Under the pieces are notes generated by a model. That model did no database searches, had not been told where the DNA came from, and saw nothing but the letters and a program-made list of their open reading frames with translations. Positions 1 to 5,861 of a stretch of DNA of 5,861 bases are shown here, one piece after another (position 1 is the stretch's first letter; each line of letters begins with the position of its first letter). The DNA comes from Candidatus Omnitrophota bacterium (GTDB taxonomy: Bacteria; Omnitrophota; Omnitrophia; Omnitrophales; Aquincolibacteriaceae): NCBI GenBank assembly GCA_023246995.1, contig JAHFHI010000101.1, positions 1 through 5,861 of the forward strand. Direction: 5' to 3'. The position numbers and the translations under genes were made by a program.

Positions 1-28
1 GATACTTGACCAAAAACGAATCTTTCAC
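1..28 (-). CDS. possible 5' end of a further gene in the glycan unit (partial)
   Basis: Downstream of the pyruvyl transferase gene on the same strand, a GTG at 28-26 opens a frame that stays open to the window edge and reads MKDSFLVKY. A purine run, GGGGGG at 34-39, lies five bases before it and could act as ribosome binding site. The gap to the upstream stop codon is 41 bases, which fits an operon. Only nine codons are visible, so no family can be named. A flippase or glycosyltransferase would suit the neighbourhood, but that is a guess from context alone. Confidence 0.25.
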
Positions 29-69
29 TCTAGCCCCCCATTTCTGTTGCGTCCCATTACACAAAGCCT

Positions 70-1020
70 TTAAATACCGTCGCCCCTCACAAAAGCCTCA
101 CACCTCGCCCTCAAATCAGCGGCGAGTTTTGAGACATTGCCCGGATTAGGCGCCGGCTGTTCCCAATCAATCCCGAAATTTCCCGCTTCAATATCCTGGA
201 AGGAAATTCGTTTCAGGAATCCTTCGACTCCGTCAAACCTCACATCCGTACGCGTGCGGTCATAAAGCAAAATGACGGGTGTCCCGAGCGCCAAACAAGG
301 CAGGACAACATGAAGCCGCGAGGTGATCACCAGTTTGGCCCGGGAGTAGATTTCGACAAGCTCCCGCGCTCGCGTAAATGGATAGAAATCTTTCCGGCCA
401 TAGCAGTCATGCGTCAAAAAGATTGCCTCTTCGCGGACCTTTTTGGGAAACTTATCCCACAGATCGTTTTTGAAGTCAGAATGCCCGGGAAACCTGAAGC
501 GATGACCGGCGCTCCAGCTAAACGGGTCCACAAAATAGATTTTTCCATCCCGCTCACTCGAACGATTTTGCAGCGTAAGCGTGAGGCATCCCGAAAAGTA
601 AGCTTTAACTCCTCGCGCTTCGAGGATTCTCACCGTGTGAAGATCCCGGCACCCCACGGGCTCATGCTTTTTGTAAAAAGCCAGCCCCTCCTCCGTAAGG
701 ATCTCCGGAGTATGAATGTAATGAGCAATTAGCAAAGGACGGATGTTGGGCGGCGGCGGCCAATCATAGAATTTTCCGGTGATGCCGGAGCGAAAACGAT
801 GAAACATCCGCTGATACGGCTTATACATATGCACCCCGCCGTAGGGCGGACATAGAAACCAGCCGTTTAAAATGAGCGCGAATGGGCCCTTCCGGGCGTA
901 TCGGCTAAGGCGATCGCGATCAATGTGGTAATCCACTTTGGGCAAAAACTCTTCAGCCGCTACGCTTTGAATGTCATCTCCATAATTTCCGGTTTTATAA
1001 TACAGAAGGCCAAACTTCAA
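70..1020 (-). CDS. polysaccharide pyruvyl transferase family protein
   Basis: The 316-residue protein fits the polysaccharide pyruvyl transferase family (PF04230 type), whose characterised members move pyruvate from phosphoenolpyruvate onto sugars of capsules, exopolysaccharides or wall polymers in the cytoplasm. Signs are the N-terminal GNYGDDIQ (residues 11-18), GCRDLHTVRILEARGV (123-138) followed by SGCLTLTL (143-150), and a C-terminal SRLHVVLPCLALGTPVI (234-250), in the usual order for the family. There is no signal peptide or membrane helix. The start must be TTG at 1020: no other start codon lies between it and the upstream in-frame stop, and the next internal Met (residue 65) would remove the first motif. 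It lies 20 bases after the sialyltransferase-like gene, so the two are probably co-transcribed. Family membership is well supported; pyruvyl transfer itself is inferred, since many members are uncharacterised and the acceptor is unknown. Confidence 0.88.
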   Translation of the reverse strand: MKFGLLYYKTGNYGDDIQSVAAEEFLPKVDYHIDRDRLSRYARKGPFALILNGWFLCPPYGGVHMYKPYQRMFHRFRSGITGKFYDWPPPPNIRPLLIAHYIHTPEILTEEGLAFYKKHEPVGCRDLHTVRILEARGVKAYFSGCLTLTLQNRSSERDGKIYFVDPFSWSAGHRFRFPGHSDFKNDLWDKFPKKVREEAIFLTHDCYGRKDFYPFTRARELVEIYSRAKLVITSRLHVVLPCLALGTPVILLYDRTRTDVRFDGVEGFLKRISFQDIEAGNFGIDWEQPAPNPGNVSKLAADLRARCEAFVRGDGI

Positions 1021-1026
1021 GTTTAT

Positions 1027-1030
1027 CCCC
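1027..1030 (-). promoter_or_regulatory. ribosome binding site supporting the TTG start
   Basis: On the minus strand, GGGGAT has its GGGG six bases before the TTG at 1020. The site lies in the 20-base gap after the upstream TAA. It supports the non-ATG start, which is also the only start that keeps the N-terminal GNYGDDIQ motif. Confidence 0.5.
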
Positions 1031-1040
1031 GACAGGCTGT

Positions 1041-1748
1041 TTAATGGTTAAAAGGTAACGGTTTATATCTAAAATACCTTATAATCGGGCTCTTCGCCGC
1101 CGCGGAATAGACATGGCTGAATTTTTTTGAAGCAATTTGGATAAACGCATGATCTATGTCCTGGTGCCACCCCTCATAATGCATCGATTTTCCTCCAAAG
1201 GCATAAGGTTTTGCATCAAGATCCATCCCCGCGAGGTATATTTCAGCGGCTTTGTAAAATAATGCCATCTGCAGGAGCAGCACCCCCGTCGATGTCCACC
1301 GCTTAGAAGACTTCCCTTGTATATCGGCCGGCACAAGCGGGGAAATCAATGAATTAAGGCATCGGTTATCCGTATGGTTCAGCTCGATATATTTTTTATA
1401 CGTTCCGCGAAATTGCTTTTTCGCGAGCCCGGAATCGTCAAAAAGAAAAACATCGGCTCCGAGACGGCTTAATATCTGCTTGGTCTCATCCAAATATTCC
1501 TCGCGCACGTTGAATCGCGACGAGGTGTATAAATCAATCCTTCGGTTAATGTTTTTCTGGAGAAGGATTTTCGGGCACCGGTTACAGGTCATGAATAAAA
1601 CATTTTCCGGGATTGTTTCAAGTTCGGCTGCCGAGGGACCACCGCCCAAGATCAGCACCGCCTTTCCTCGAATGAGCTTTTTCAGATGGAAGTCTTTGAC
1701 TTTTTCAAGGATGAATCGTCGAAAGATTTTAAGCTGTGTTCTCGGCAC
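1041..1748 (-). CDS. sialyltransferase-like (GT42/DUF115-type) glycosyltransferase
   Basis: The 235-residue soluble protein has the layout of CstII-type GT42 sialyltransferases and the related DUF115/MptE-like group. A basic N-terminus leads into a nucleotide-binding strand and loop, VLILGGGPSAAELE (31-44), and then TCNRCP (54-59), comparable with the GNGPSL and RCNQF segments of CstII. Further on come RWTSTGVLLLQMAL (150-163), AEIYLAGMDLD (168-178), HYEGWHQDID (190-199) and VYSAAAKSPI (213-222). These parallel the ITSGVY, EIYLSGIDF, HYIGH and LYCLCPNS segments. His190 falls where CstII has its catalytic His188. CMP-sugar transfer is inferred, because distant relatives act on other nucleotide sugars or on pterins. 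The start is GTG at 1748 with GGAG eight bases upstream, and no other start codon occurs before the in-frame stop. The DNA is visibly AT-richer than the genes to the right. It is the first gene of the minus-strand glycan unit. Confidence 0.68.
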   Translation of the reverse strand: MPRTQLKIFRRFILEKVKDFHLKKLIRGKAVLILGGGPSAAELETIPENVLFMTCNRCPKILLQKNINRRIDLYTSSRFNVREEYLDETKQILSRLGADVFLFDDSGLAKKQFRGTYKKYIELNHTDNRCLNSLISPLVPADIQGKSSKRWTSTGVLLLQMALFYKAAEIYLAGMDLDAKPYAFGGKSMHYEGWHQDIDHAFIQIASKKFSHVYSAAAKSPIIRYFRYKPLPFNH

Positions 1749-1756
1749 AAAATTCG

Positions 1757-1760
1757 CTCC
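1757..1760 (-). promoter_or_regulatory. ribosome binding site of the sialyltransferase-like gene
   Basis: GGAG on the minus strand lies eight bases before the GTG at 1748. It is the best Shine-Dalgarno match in this stretch and fixes the non-ATG start. Confidence 0.55.
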
Positions 1761-1929
1761 AAACTTCTCTTGAATTCCCTCGGTTAAGCGGACATCTTAT
1801 TACGAGTAGAGTACGTGATCGAGTGTGCCGAGACAAGGAAAGATCGAAGAAAGACTAAAGCGGATGTTTGTGTGTCAGGGTTCCCGCGCTTACAAGACTT
1901 CCCTTTGCGGGATTTGGCGGAAAATTACG

Positions 1930-1974
1930 TAACCTATGTCTTCGGGACAAACTGTTACCCATGTGCCCGGCACG
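1930..1974. repeat. pair of imperfect direct repeats, possible IS481-type element terminus
   Basis: Two related 18-base units lie in tandem with a 25-base period: ACCTATGTCTTCGGGACA at 1932-1949 and ACCCATGTGCCCGGCACG at 1957-1974. They agree at 12 of 18 positions and share the core ACCnATGTnnnCGGnAC. Repeated units of this type, at the ends of IS481-like elements, are familiar to me from memory; I could not compare sequences here. No transposase frame lies nearby, so this would be a solo end or a decayed remnant. It sits 13 bases beyond the encoded CCA of the tRNA. The rest of 1749-1987 shows no gene and nothing further that I can name apart from an 8-base palindrome TTACGTAA at 1925-1932. 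Confidence 0.4.
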
Positions 1975-1987
1975 GACCTTGAAATAA

Positions 1988-2065
<78 letters not shown>

Positions 2066-2098
2066 AACCGAAGGGATTTGGAAGGAAACGGCCCCATG

Positions 2099-2110
2099 CA
2101 GGAAGTCCTG
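2099..2110. repeat. 12-base perfect palindrome in the tRNA leader
   Basis: CAGGAAGTCCTG reads CAGGA-AG-TCCTG, with two five-base arms. It lies between the predicted tRNA transcription start (about 2116) and the mature 5' end at 2065, so it is part of the leader that RNase P would remove. No regulator can be inferred, and it may be chance. Confidence 0.25.
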
Positions 2111-2122
2111 TTGGGAGGGCAA

Positions 2123-2151
2123 AGTTTAGCAAATTTCGCGGGGAATGTCAC
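2123..2151 (-). promoter_or_regulatory. sigma70-type promoter for tRNA-Pro
   Basis: On the minus strand GTGACA (2146-2151) matches five of six bases of the -35 consensus, and TAAACT (2123-2128) matches four of six of the -10 consensus. The spacer is exactly 17 bases. Transcription would begin near 2116 and give a leader of about 50 bases before the tRNA. The promoter lies wholly in the gap after the exporter gene, which suggests that the tRNA is expressed independently. Confidence 0.5.
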
Positions 2152-2157
2152 AGTTTT

Positions 2158-2189
2158 TCCGGACCCGCTCCGGAGGTCTCACCTTCCGG
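2158..2189 (-). other. overlapping, mutually exclusive hairpins after the exporter gene
   Basis: Just after the exporter stop on the minus strand, CCGGAAGGT (2181-2189) pairs with ACCTCCGG (2170-2177) around a GAG loop, with a single bulged A. The second arm also belongs to TCCGGA (2169-2174), which could instead pair with TCCGGA (2158-2163) around GCGGG. The two hairpins share 2170-2174, so only one can form at a time. Position and stem strength suggest the 3' end of the exporter message, but the following bases are AAAAAC rather than a T run, so a classical intrinsic terminator is not supported. Confidence 0.4.
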
Positions 2190-2192
2190 GGA

Positions 2193-4502
2193 TTAAACCT
2201 CTGCCTCGGCCGCGCGCAAGAGCCGGTTCGGGCCGAAAGGCTTAAAGATCAGCAGGCACACCGGAAGCACTATCAGGGTGCAAAGAAGCGCCAAGACAAT
2301 CGTGAGGCTCGTAAGCAGCCCGAAATGCACCGTGGGTCTGAAGCTCGCAAAAAAACTTGAGGCAAACCCTACCGTCAGAATCAGCGTGGAGACAAACATG
2401 GAATGGCCCATGTTGAGATAAGTGTGATGAAGCGCCCGGAGATAATGGCCGCGAATCTCGAACTCCGAACGGAAGCGGTAGAGAAACTGTATCGACGCAT
2501 CGACCACAAGCCCGAGCACGATACTTGAGATCATCGCCGTGGGAGTTGAAAGCTCGATCGGCACAAACCCCATGATCCCGTATACGCCGAGGATGGGAAT
2601 AAGGTTCGGGATGGCCGCAAGCATACCGAGCTTCAAGGAACGCAGGCTCACGGCAATCACGATCAGGATGGAAATAAAAGCAAACCCAAAGCTGTTCATT
2701 TGTTCCTGAACAAGCCCCTTGGCCATATGCCCGAGAAGCACCGCGCTCCCGGTCAGCTCATAATCAAAATCCCCGGCAAGATTCAGTTGAAGATATCGCC
2801 GCGCCGCCAATTCAAGCTGCGCCCCCTGGGTGGTGCCGACGGCCCTCATGCGGGCTTCCAGGCAGGTTTCGCGTAAGTCCGCGGAAATAATCTTGGCCGC
2901 TTCCGGATCTTTGGAGCCCGCGATGCCTTCCAGGTAACGGCGCAAAAGCTCGGGGTCTTCCGGGATTTTGTAACTCCCCTTATCCTGATCCTCCTTGGCC
3001 TGGTTGATTTTCTTAATCACAGTGGTGACGCTATTGACCTTACTGATCTCGGGTTTGGATTCGAGGAAACTTTTAAACCGGTCTATTTTGCCGAGGAGCT
3101 CCGGCTCCCAAAGCTCCCTTCCTGCTTTAGGCCTTAACACAAAACCAAGGGCATAAACGCCCGTCAAATTTTCGTCAATAAAGCGGGTCGAAACCGCGAG
3201 GGGTAAATCCGGTTTCATCTGTTTGACGATATTCGTGTCCACTTCAAGGCGCCGGATTCCGGCCGCGGAAAGGCCGAGCAGGCCCGCGGTGATAAGCAGA
3301 ATCCACCATTTCCCGCGAAGGTCGAGTCTTTCCAAGAAAAATGCGAGGGCTTTATGAAACGCGTGCTCGGGGTCCGGGGCGTGGCCGATCGTGCGGTACG
3401 GAAGCAGGGAAAATAAAATCGGCGTGGTAATCAACTCCACAAGATAAGAGTAGAAAGTGCCGAGCGCGGCAAAGAAACCGAAACTCTGCATGGCCGGAAC
3501 GGGGTTCAGGGCAAGGGAAGCAAAACCGAGGACCGCCGTAAAGTGAGTCAGGAAACAAGGCACCCCGAGCTCGGCAATGGTCATGGAAACGGCCCGCTCA
3601 AGGCTCGGTTCGCGGAGGCGTATCTCGAAAAAAGCGTTCATCAGATAAATCGCGTTAATCACGGAAACAATCATGATCACCGGCGCCAAAAGGGAGGTCA
3701 TCAAATTAAGGGATTGGCCCATCCAGCCGATCGTCCCCATGGTCCAGACAAGCGTCACGAAAACAATGGTCATGCAAAGGATCATGCAGGCCAGGCTTCG
3801 GTAGATCACAAACGTGGTCAGGATCAAAAGCAGGGTGATCATCGGCACAAACGTGAACTGATCGCGCCGAATGAGTTTAATGAAGTCATATTGCTCGACC
3901 GGAAGCCCGGCGATATAAAAGCGCAGGTCCGGTCTTTCAAGCTTGCTTAAATAAGCGCGCAGCCGTTTGATAAAAGCGCCGCTTTGATGGAGATCTTGCC
4001 CCGACGGTTTGAGATAAATCAGAAGGCTCGCGATCCGGCCGTCTTTTGAGACCAGGTTCCCGGTAAAAAGCTCATTGGCCAGAACCTCGGCTTTAAGTTC
4101 CTTAAGAGACCGGTCCCCCTCGAAAACCCCTTTCAGCACAGGCTCCGTCTTGATGCCGATGATTTTGGAGCGGATGTCCTTGGCGTTGGCAAGACTCAAT
4201 ACCCGTTCCACCGGCCCGAAATTTGAAAGCTCGCGGGTGATCTCGCCCAGCTTCGTCAGCGTCCGAATTTCAAAAATCCCGGGCGTGGCCATGGCTACGG
4301 CAATCATCTGGTCGCTCCCGAATTTTTCGCTGTACTGGCGGAAGTAAAGATACTCGGGAGACTTTTTGTCAAAAAGCGTCTCCATGGAAGGATCAATTTC
4401 AAGACGCAGGGCGTTTTGCCCCATCACCATGGTAAAAAGAAGCAGCCCAAGCATGACGGGCCATTTGAGTTTTTGGACTAACGCGGCGAGACTCCAAAAC
4501 AC
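2193..4502 (-). CDS. RND superfamily exporter, MMPL/HpnN-like
   Basis: This 769-residue inner-membrane protein has the duplicated RND layout (COG1033/MMPL type). One helix (about 14-30) is followed by a large periplasmic domain (31-215) and five helices (about 217-234, 238-256, 266-290, 314-332, 340-367). The second half repeats this: a helix (399-416), a periplasmic domain (417-602) and five helices (604-753). GLVVDASIQFLYRFRSEF (664-681) is the family's TM10 motif and keeps Asp668. The equivalent first-half segment, VINAIYLMNAFFE (281-293), has Asn283 and Tyr286 where relatives usually have Asp and His. Such proteins use the proton gradient to move lipids or other hydrophobic compounds; HpnN moves hopanoids. 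The substrate here is unknown. The start is GTG at 4502 with GGGGGAA eight bases upstream, giving a normal N-terminus. The gene is divergent from a glycosyltransferase, and no membrane-fusion or outer-membrane partner is present, as is usual for this group. Its DNA is GC-rich. Confidence 0.85.
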   Translation of the reverse strand: MFWSLAALVQKLKWPVMLGLLLFTMVMGQNALRLEIDPSMETLFDKKSPEYLYFRQYSEKFGSDQMIAVAMATPGIFEIRTLTKLGEITRELSNFGPVERVLSLANAKDIRSKIIGIKTEPVLKGVFEGDRSLKELKAEVLANELFTGNLVSKDGRIASLLIYLKPSGQDLHQSGAFIKRLRAYLSKLERPDLRFYIAGLPVEQYDFIKLIRRDQFTFVPMITLLLILTTFVIYRSLACMILCMTIVFVTLVWTMGTIGWMGQSLNLMTSLLAPVIMIVSVINAIYLMNAFFEIRLREPSLERAVSMTIAELGVPCFLTHFTAVLGFASLALNPVPAMQSFGFFAALGTFYSYLVELITTPILFSLLPYRTIGHAPDPEHAFHKALAFFLERLDLRGKWWILLITAGLLGLSAAGIRRLEVDTNIVKQMKPDLPLAVSTRFIDENLTGVYALGFVLRPKAGRELWEPELLGKIDRFKSFLESKPEISKVNSVTTVIKKINQAKEDQDKGSYKIPEDPELLRRYLEGIAGSKDPEAAKIISADLRETCLEARMRAVGTTQGAQLELAARRYLQLNLAGDFDYELTGSAVLLGHMAKGLVQEQMNSFGFAFISILIVIAVSLRSLKLGMLAAIPNLIPILGVYGIMGFVPIELSTPTAMISSIVLGLVVDASIQFLYRFRSEFEIRGHYLRALHHTYLNMGHSMFVSTLILTVGFASSFFASFRPTVHFGLLTSLTIVLALLCTLIVLPVCLLIFKPFGPNRLLRAAEAEV

Positions 4503-4556
4503 GTCGGCACTTCCCCCGGGTCAAGCAAGATTGGTTTAAAGGGATCTTTGTCTTTG

Positions 4557-4565
4557 TGGTATGAT
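4557..4565 (+). promoter_or_regulatory. possible extended -10 promoter for the glycosyltransferase gene
   Basis: TGG-TATGAT is a TGn extended -10 element with five of six bases matching TATAAT. No good -35 lies 16-18 bases upstream; TTGGTT at 4531-4536 is 23 bases away. Transcription would begin at about 4571-4573, leaving only about ten bases before the ATG at 4581. If real, it rules out the TTG starts at 4548 and 4554 and predicts a nearly leaderless message. Confidence 0.33.
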
Positions 4566-4580
4566 TTTCGGCCAGTTCCC

Positions 4581-5717
4581 ATGAAGATTGAAGCCCTGAC
4601 CCTGGTCCTTGTTTTTTATGGAATCACCTTTGCCGTATGGCTCCGCCGGAGCGTGCGGCTTCTGATCACGCTCGCGAAAGTCCCGCGCCTCACCCAGAAC
4701 ACTGTGCCCGTCCCGGGCGGCGAATTGCCTTTTGTCTCGGTTCTGATTCCGGCCAAAAACGAATCCAAGAATATCGCCGGATGCCTGGAATCCGTAAAAG
4801 CCCTCGTTTATCCGGCTTTTGAAATTATTACGATTAACGATAACTCTTCGGACAACACGGCGGCGCTTATTCAAGGCCTCGGCGTGCCGTGCCTGAATGC
4901 GCCCCCCACGCCGGAAGGCTGGACCGGCAAAAACAGCGCGCTTCATGCGGGCGTTCAGACGGCAAAAGGCGAGTGGCTCCTTTTCACGGATGCCGACACG
5001 CGCCACAAGCCAAAGAGTCTTGCCGCGGCTCTGGCTTACGCCCGGTCCCGGAACCTTGAACTCCTAAGCTTGCTTCCGCACTGCCTGACCCATGGATTTT
5101 TCGAAAAAATGATCCAGCCTCCGGCCATGGCCTTTCTCGGGGTCTGGTTCCCGCTTGAAAAAGTCAACCACCCCGGCTCAAAACTTTATTTTGCCAACGG
5201 TCAGTATCTTTTGATCAAGCGATCCCTTTACGAAAAGATCGGAGGGCACCAATCCGTAGCCGGTGAATTTCTCGAGGATTTCGCGCTCTTCCGGCGCGCC
5301 AAAGAACTCGGAGCGCGGGCCGAGTGCGTTTTCGGCACGGAGCTTTACGGCACCCGGATGTACGACTCGATCGATTCCATGTGGCGCGGATGGCGGCGTA
5401 TTTACCTGCATGCTTTCAGAAAAAACCCGGCCGTGCTTCTGCTCAAAGCCGCGAGCATGTTTTTCTTTTCCTGCCTCCCCTTCGCGCTCTTTCCTTTTTT
5501 CGCGGCGCCTCTGGCGGCAAGATTCGGAGCGGCCGCGGCTCTGGGAGCCTTAACTTCGCTCATAGGGATTGTTGCCGTCTGCTGGCGAGGTTATGGAATG
5601 GTCAAGGCGCCCCGAATTTTTGCGTTCCTTTTTCCCGCGGCCGCGGCCTTCATGGCCCTGTTTCTTTTGGATGCGGCACAAATCGCTTTCCTTGGGAAAA
5701 AAACTTTCTGGCGCTAA
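4581..5717 (+). CDS. membrane-anchored family 2 glycosyltransferase, HpnB/CrtQ-like
   Basis: The 378-residue protein starts with a membrane helix (about 5-21). A GT-A catalytic domain follows: VSVLIPAKNES (52-62), NDNSSDNT (86-93) for the nucleotide, GWTGK (113-117), the metal-binding FTDADT (135-140), ANGQYLLIKR (205-214), EFLEDFAL (229-236) with the likely catalytic acidic pair, and WRGWRR (268-273) in the place of the QxxRW motif. Three hydrophobic segments end it (about 288-308, 313-335, 345-370). The GWTGK motif and the C-terminal helices recall hopene-associated HpnB and carotenoid CrtQ transferases, so a lipid acceptor at the inner membrane is likely but unproven. The start is uncertain. 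ATG at 4581 gives the expected N-terminus but has no Shine-Dalgarno. TTG at 4554 has AAAGGGA nine bases upstream and would add nine residues; TTG at 4548 is too close to that site. The gene is divergent from the exporter. Confidence 0.87.
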   Translation: MKIEALTLVLVFYGITFAVWLRRSVRLLITLAKVPRLTQNTVPVPGGELPFVSVLIPAKNESKNIAGCLESVKALVYPAFEIITINDNSSDNTAALIQGLGVPCLNAPPTPEGWTGKNSALHAGVQTAKGEWLLFTDADTRHKPKSLAAALAYARSRNLELLSLLPHCLTHGFFEKMIQPPAMAFLGVWFPLEKVNHPGSKLYFANGQYLLIKRSLYEKIGGHQSVAGEFLEDFALFRRAKELGARAECVFGTELYGTRMYDSIDSMWRGWRRIYLHAFRKNPAVLLLKAASMFFFSCLPFALFPFFAAPLAARFGAAAALGALTSLIGIVAVCWRGYGMVKAPRIFAFLFPAAAAFMALFLLDAAQIAFLGKKTFWR

Positions 5718-5720
5718 CTC

Positions 5721-5861
5721 TTAGGTCTTTGCCGTGAGGCAGGCTTCCTCAAAAATTCCGGCTTTTTGGCAAAGCTCCGCCTTTCCGGTTAGGGCTGACA
5801 TTTCAGCGTAACAGCGCTCCCTCGAGGCGTCTTGGCTCTCGCGCACAAATTCGCAGAGGTC
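5721..5861 (-). CDS. C-terminal fragment of a cysteine-repeat protein (partial)
   Basis: Reading in from the right edge on the minus strand, the frame is open for 46 codons and ends at TAA (5723-5721). Its stop is three bases from that of the glycosyltransferase, so the two genes converge. Cys residues fall at positions 3, 17, 31 and 41 of the fragment. The segment CYAEMSALTGKAELC (17-31) matches a pattern I remember from uncharacterised bacterial and archaeal proteins, in which helical repeats carry a CY...A..TG....C signature. The composition (Glu, Ala, Lys, Arg, Cys) suits short amphipathic helices, and the cysteines could form disulphides if the protein is exported. The N-terminus, the number of repeats and any signal peptide lie outside the window, and the function is unknown. 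Confidence 0.6.
   Translation of the reverse strand, partial: DLCEFVRESQDASRERCYAEMSALTGKAELCQKAGIFEEACLTAKT

Noticed and set aside
310..732. Plus-strand open frame of 140 codons antisense to the pyruvyl transferase gene.
   Set aside because: It lies opposite conserved family motifs and has no features of its own.
1808..1836. Possible promoter for the glycan unit: TTGTCT-N17-TACTCT on the minus strand.
   Set aside because: The spacing is right, but the -10 matches only three of six bases and the -35 four of six; it is too weak to call, although some promoter must lie between the tRNA and the GTG at 1748.
1925..1932. Eight-base palindrome TTACGTAA as an operator.
   Set aside because: It is short, isolated and adjoins the IS-like repeats; nothing ties it to a regulator.
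3543..3950. Plus-strand open frame of 135 codons antisense to the exporter.
   Set aside because: It is very rich in His, Asn, Lys and Gly, as expected from reading membrane-helix codons backwards; no ribosome site or domain is visible.
4536..5006. Minus-strand open frame of 156 codons antisense to the glycosyltransferase.
   Set aside because: It is basic, low in hydrophobic residues, has no recognisable motif, and lies opposite a clear GT-A domain.
5727..5774. Inverted repeat CTTTGCC/GGCAAAG as a bidirectional terminator between the convergent genes.
   Set aside because: The arms are 34 bases apart, the repeat lies inside the coding end of the minus-strand gene, and no T run follows the second arm.

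Overview
The window looks like bacterial, probably Gram-negative, chromosomal DNA. It holds a 12-helix RND/MMPL exporter, a membrane-anchored family 2 glycosyltransferase, two surface-glycan enzymes and a bacterial tRNA-Pro with encoded CCA. The phylum cannot be fixed from the sequence. Base composition is mixed: hand counts give 26/60 G+C at 1201-1260 and 27/60 at 1501-1560 in the glycan genes, against 40/60 at 3241-3300 and 42/60 at 5281-5340 in the exporter and glycosyltransferase. Most genes start with GTG or TTG and have a visible Shine-Dalgarno sequence.

Layout. Positions 1-1748 form a minus-strand glycan unit. It is read from a sialyltransferase-like protein (GT42/DUF115 type, 1041-1748) into a polysaccharide pyruvyl transferase family protein (70-1020), with a 20-base gap, and perhaps on into a further gene whose possible GTG start lies at base 28. 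Positions 1749-1987 carry no gene. They contain two imperfect 18-base direct repeats that resemble the end of an IS481-type element. A tRNA-Pro(GGG) lies at 1988-2065 on the minus strand, with a good sigma70-type promoter at 2123-2151. Overlapping hairpins separate that promoter from the end of the exporter gene. The exporter (2193-4502, minus) is divergent from the glycosyltransferase (4581-5717, plus) across a short shared promoter region. At the right edge the last 46 codons of a cysteine-repeat protein (minus strand) end three bases beyond the glycosyltransferase stop.

How the genes may work together (inference): the left unit probably builds or caps a cell-surface polysaccharide. The divergent exporter and glycosyltransferase pair resembles hopanoid- or carotenoid-type lipid glycosylation and export loci, so a glycolipid made by one and moved by the other is a reasonable hypothesis. 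The tRNA, the IS-like repeats and the composition change suggest that 1749-1990 is the edge of an accessory glycan island. No clearly new system is visible. The best leads are the sialyltransferase-like protein, the loss of an acidic residue in one half of the exporter, and the cysteine-repeat protein.
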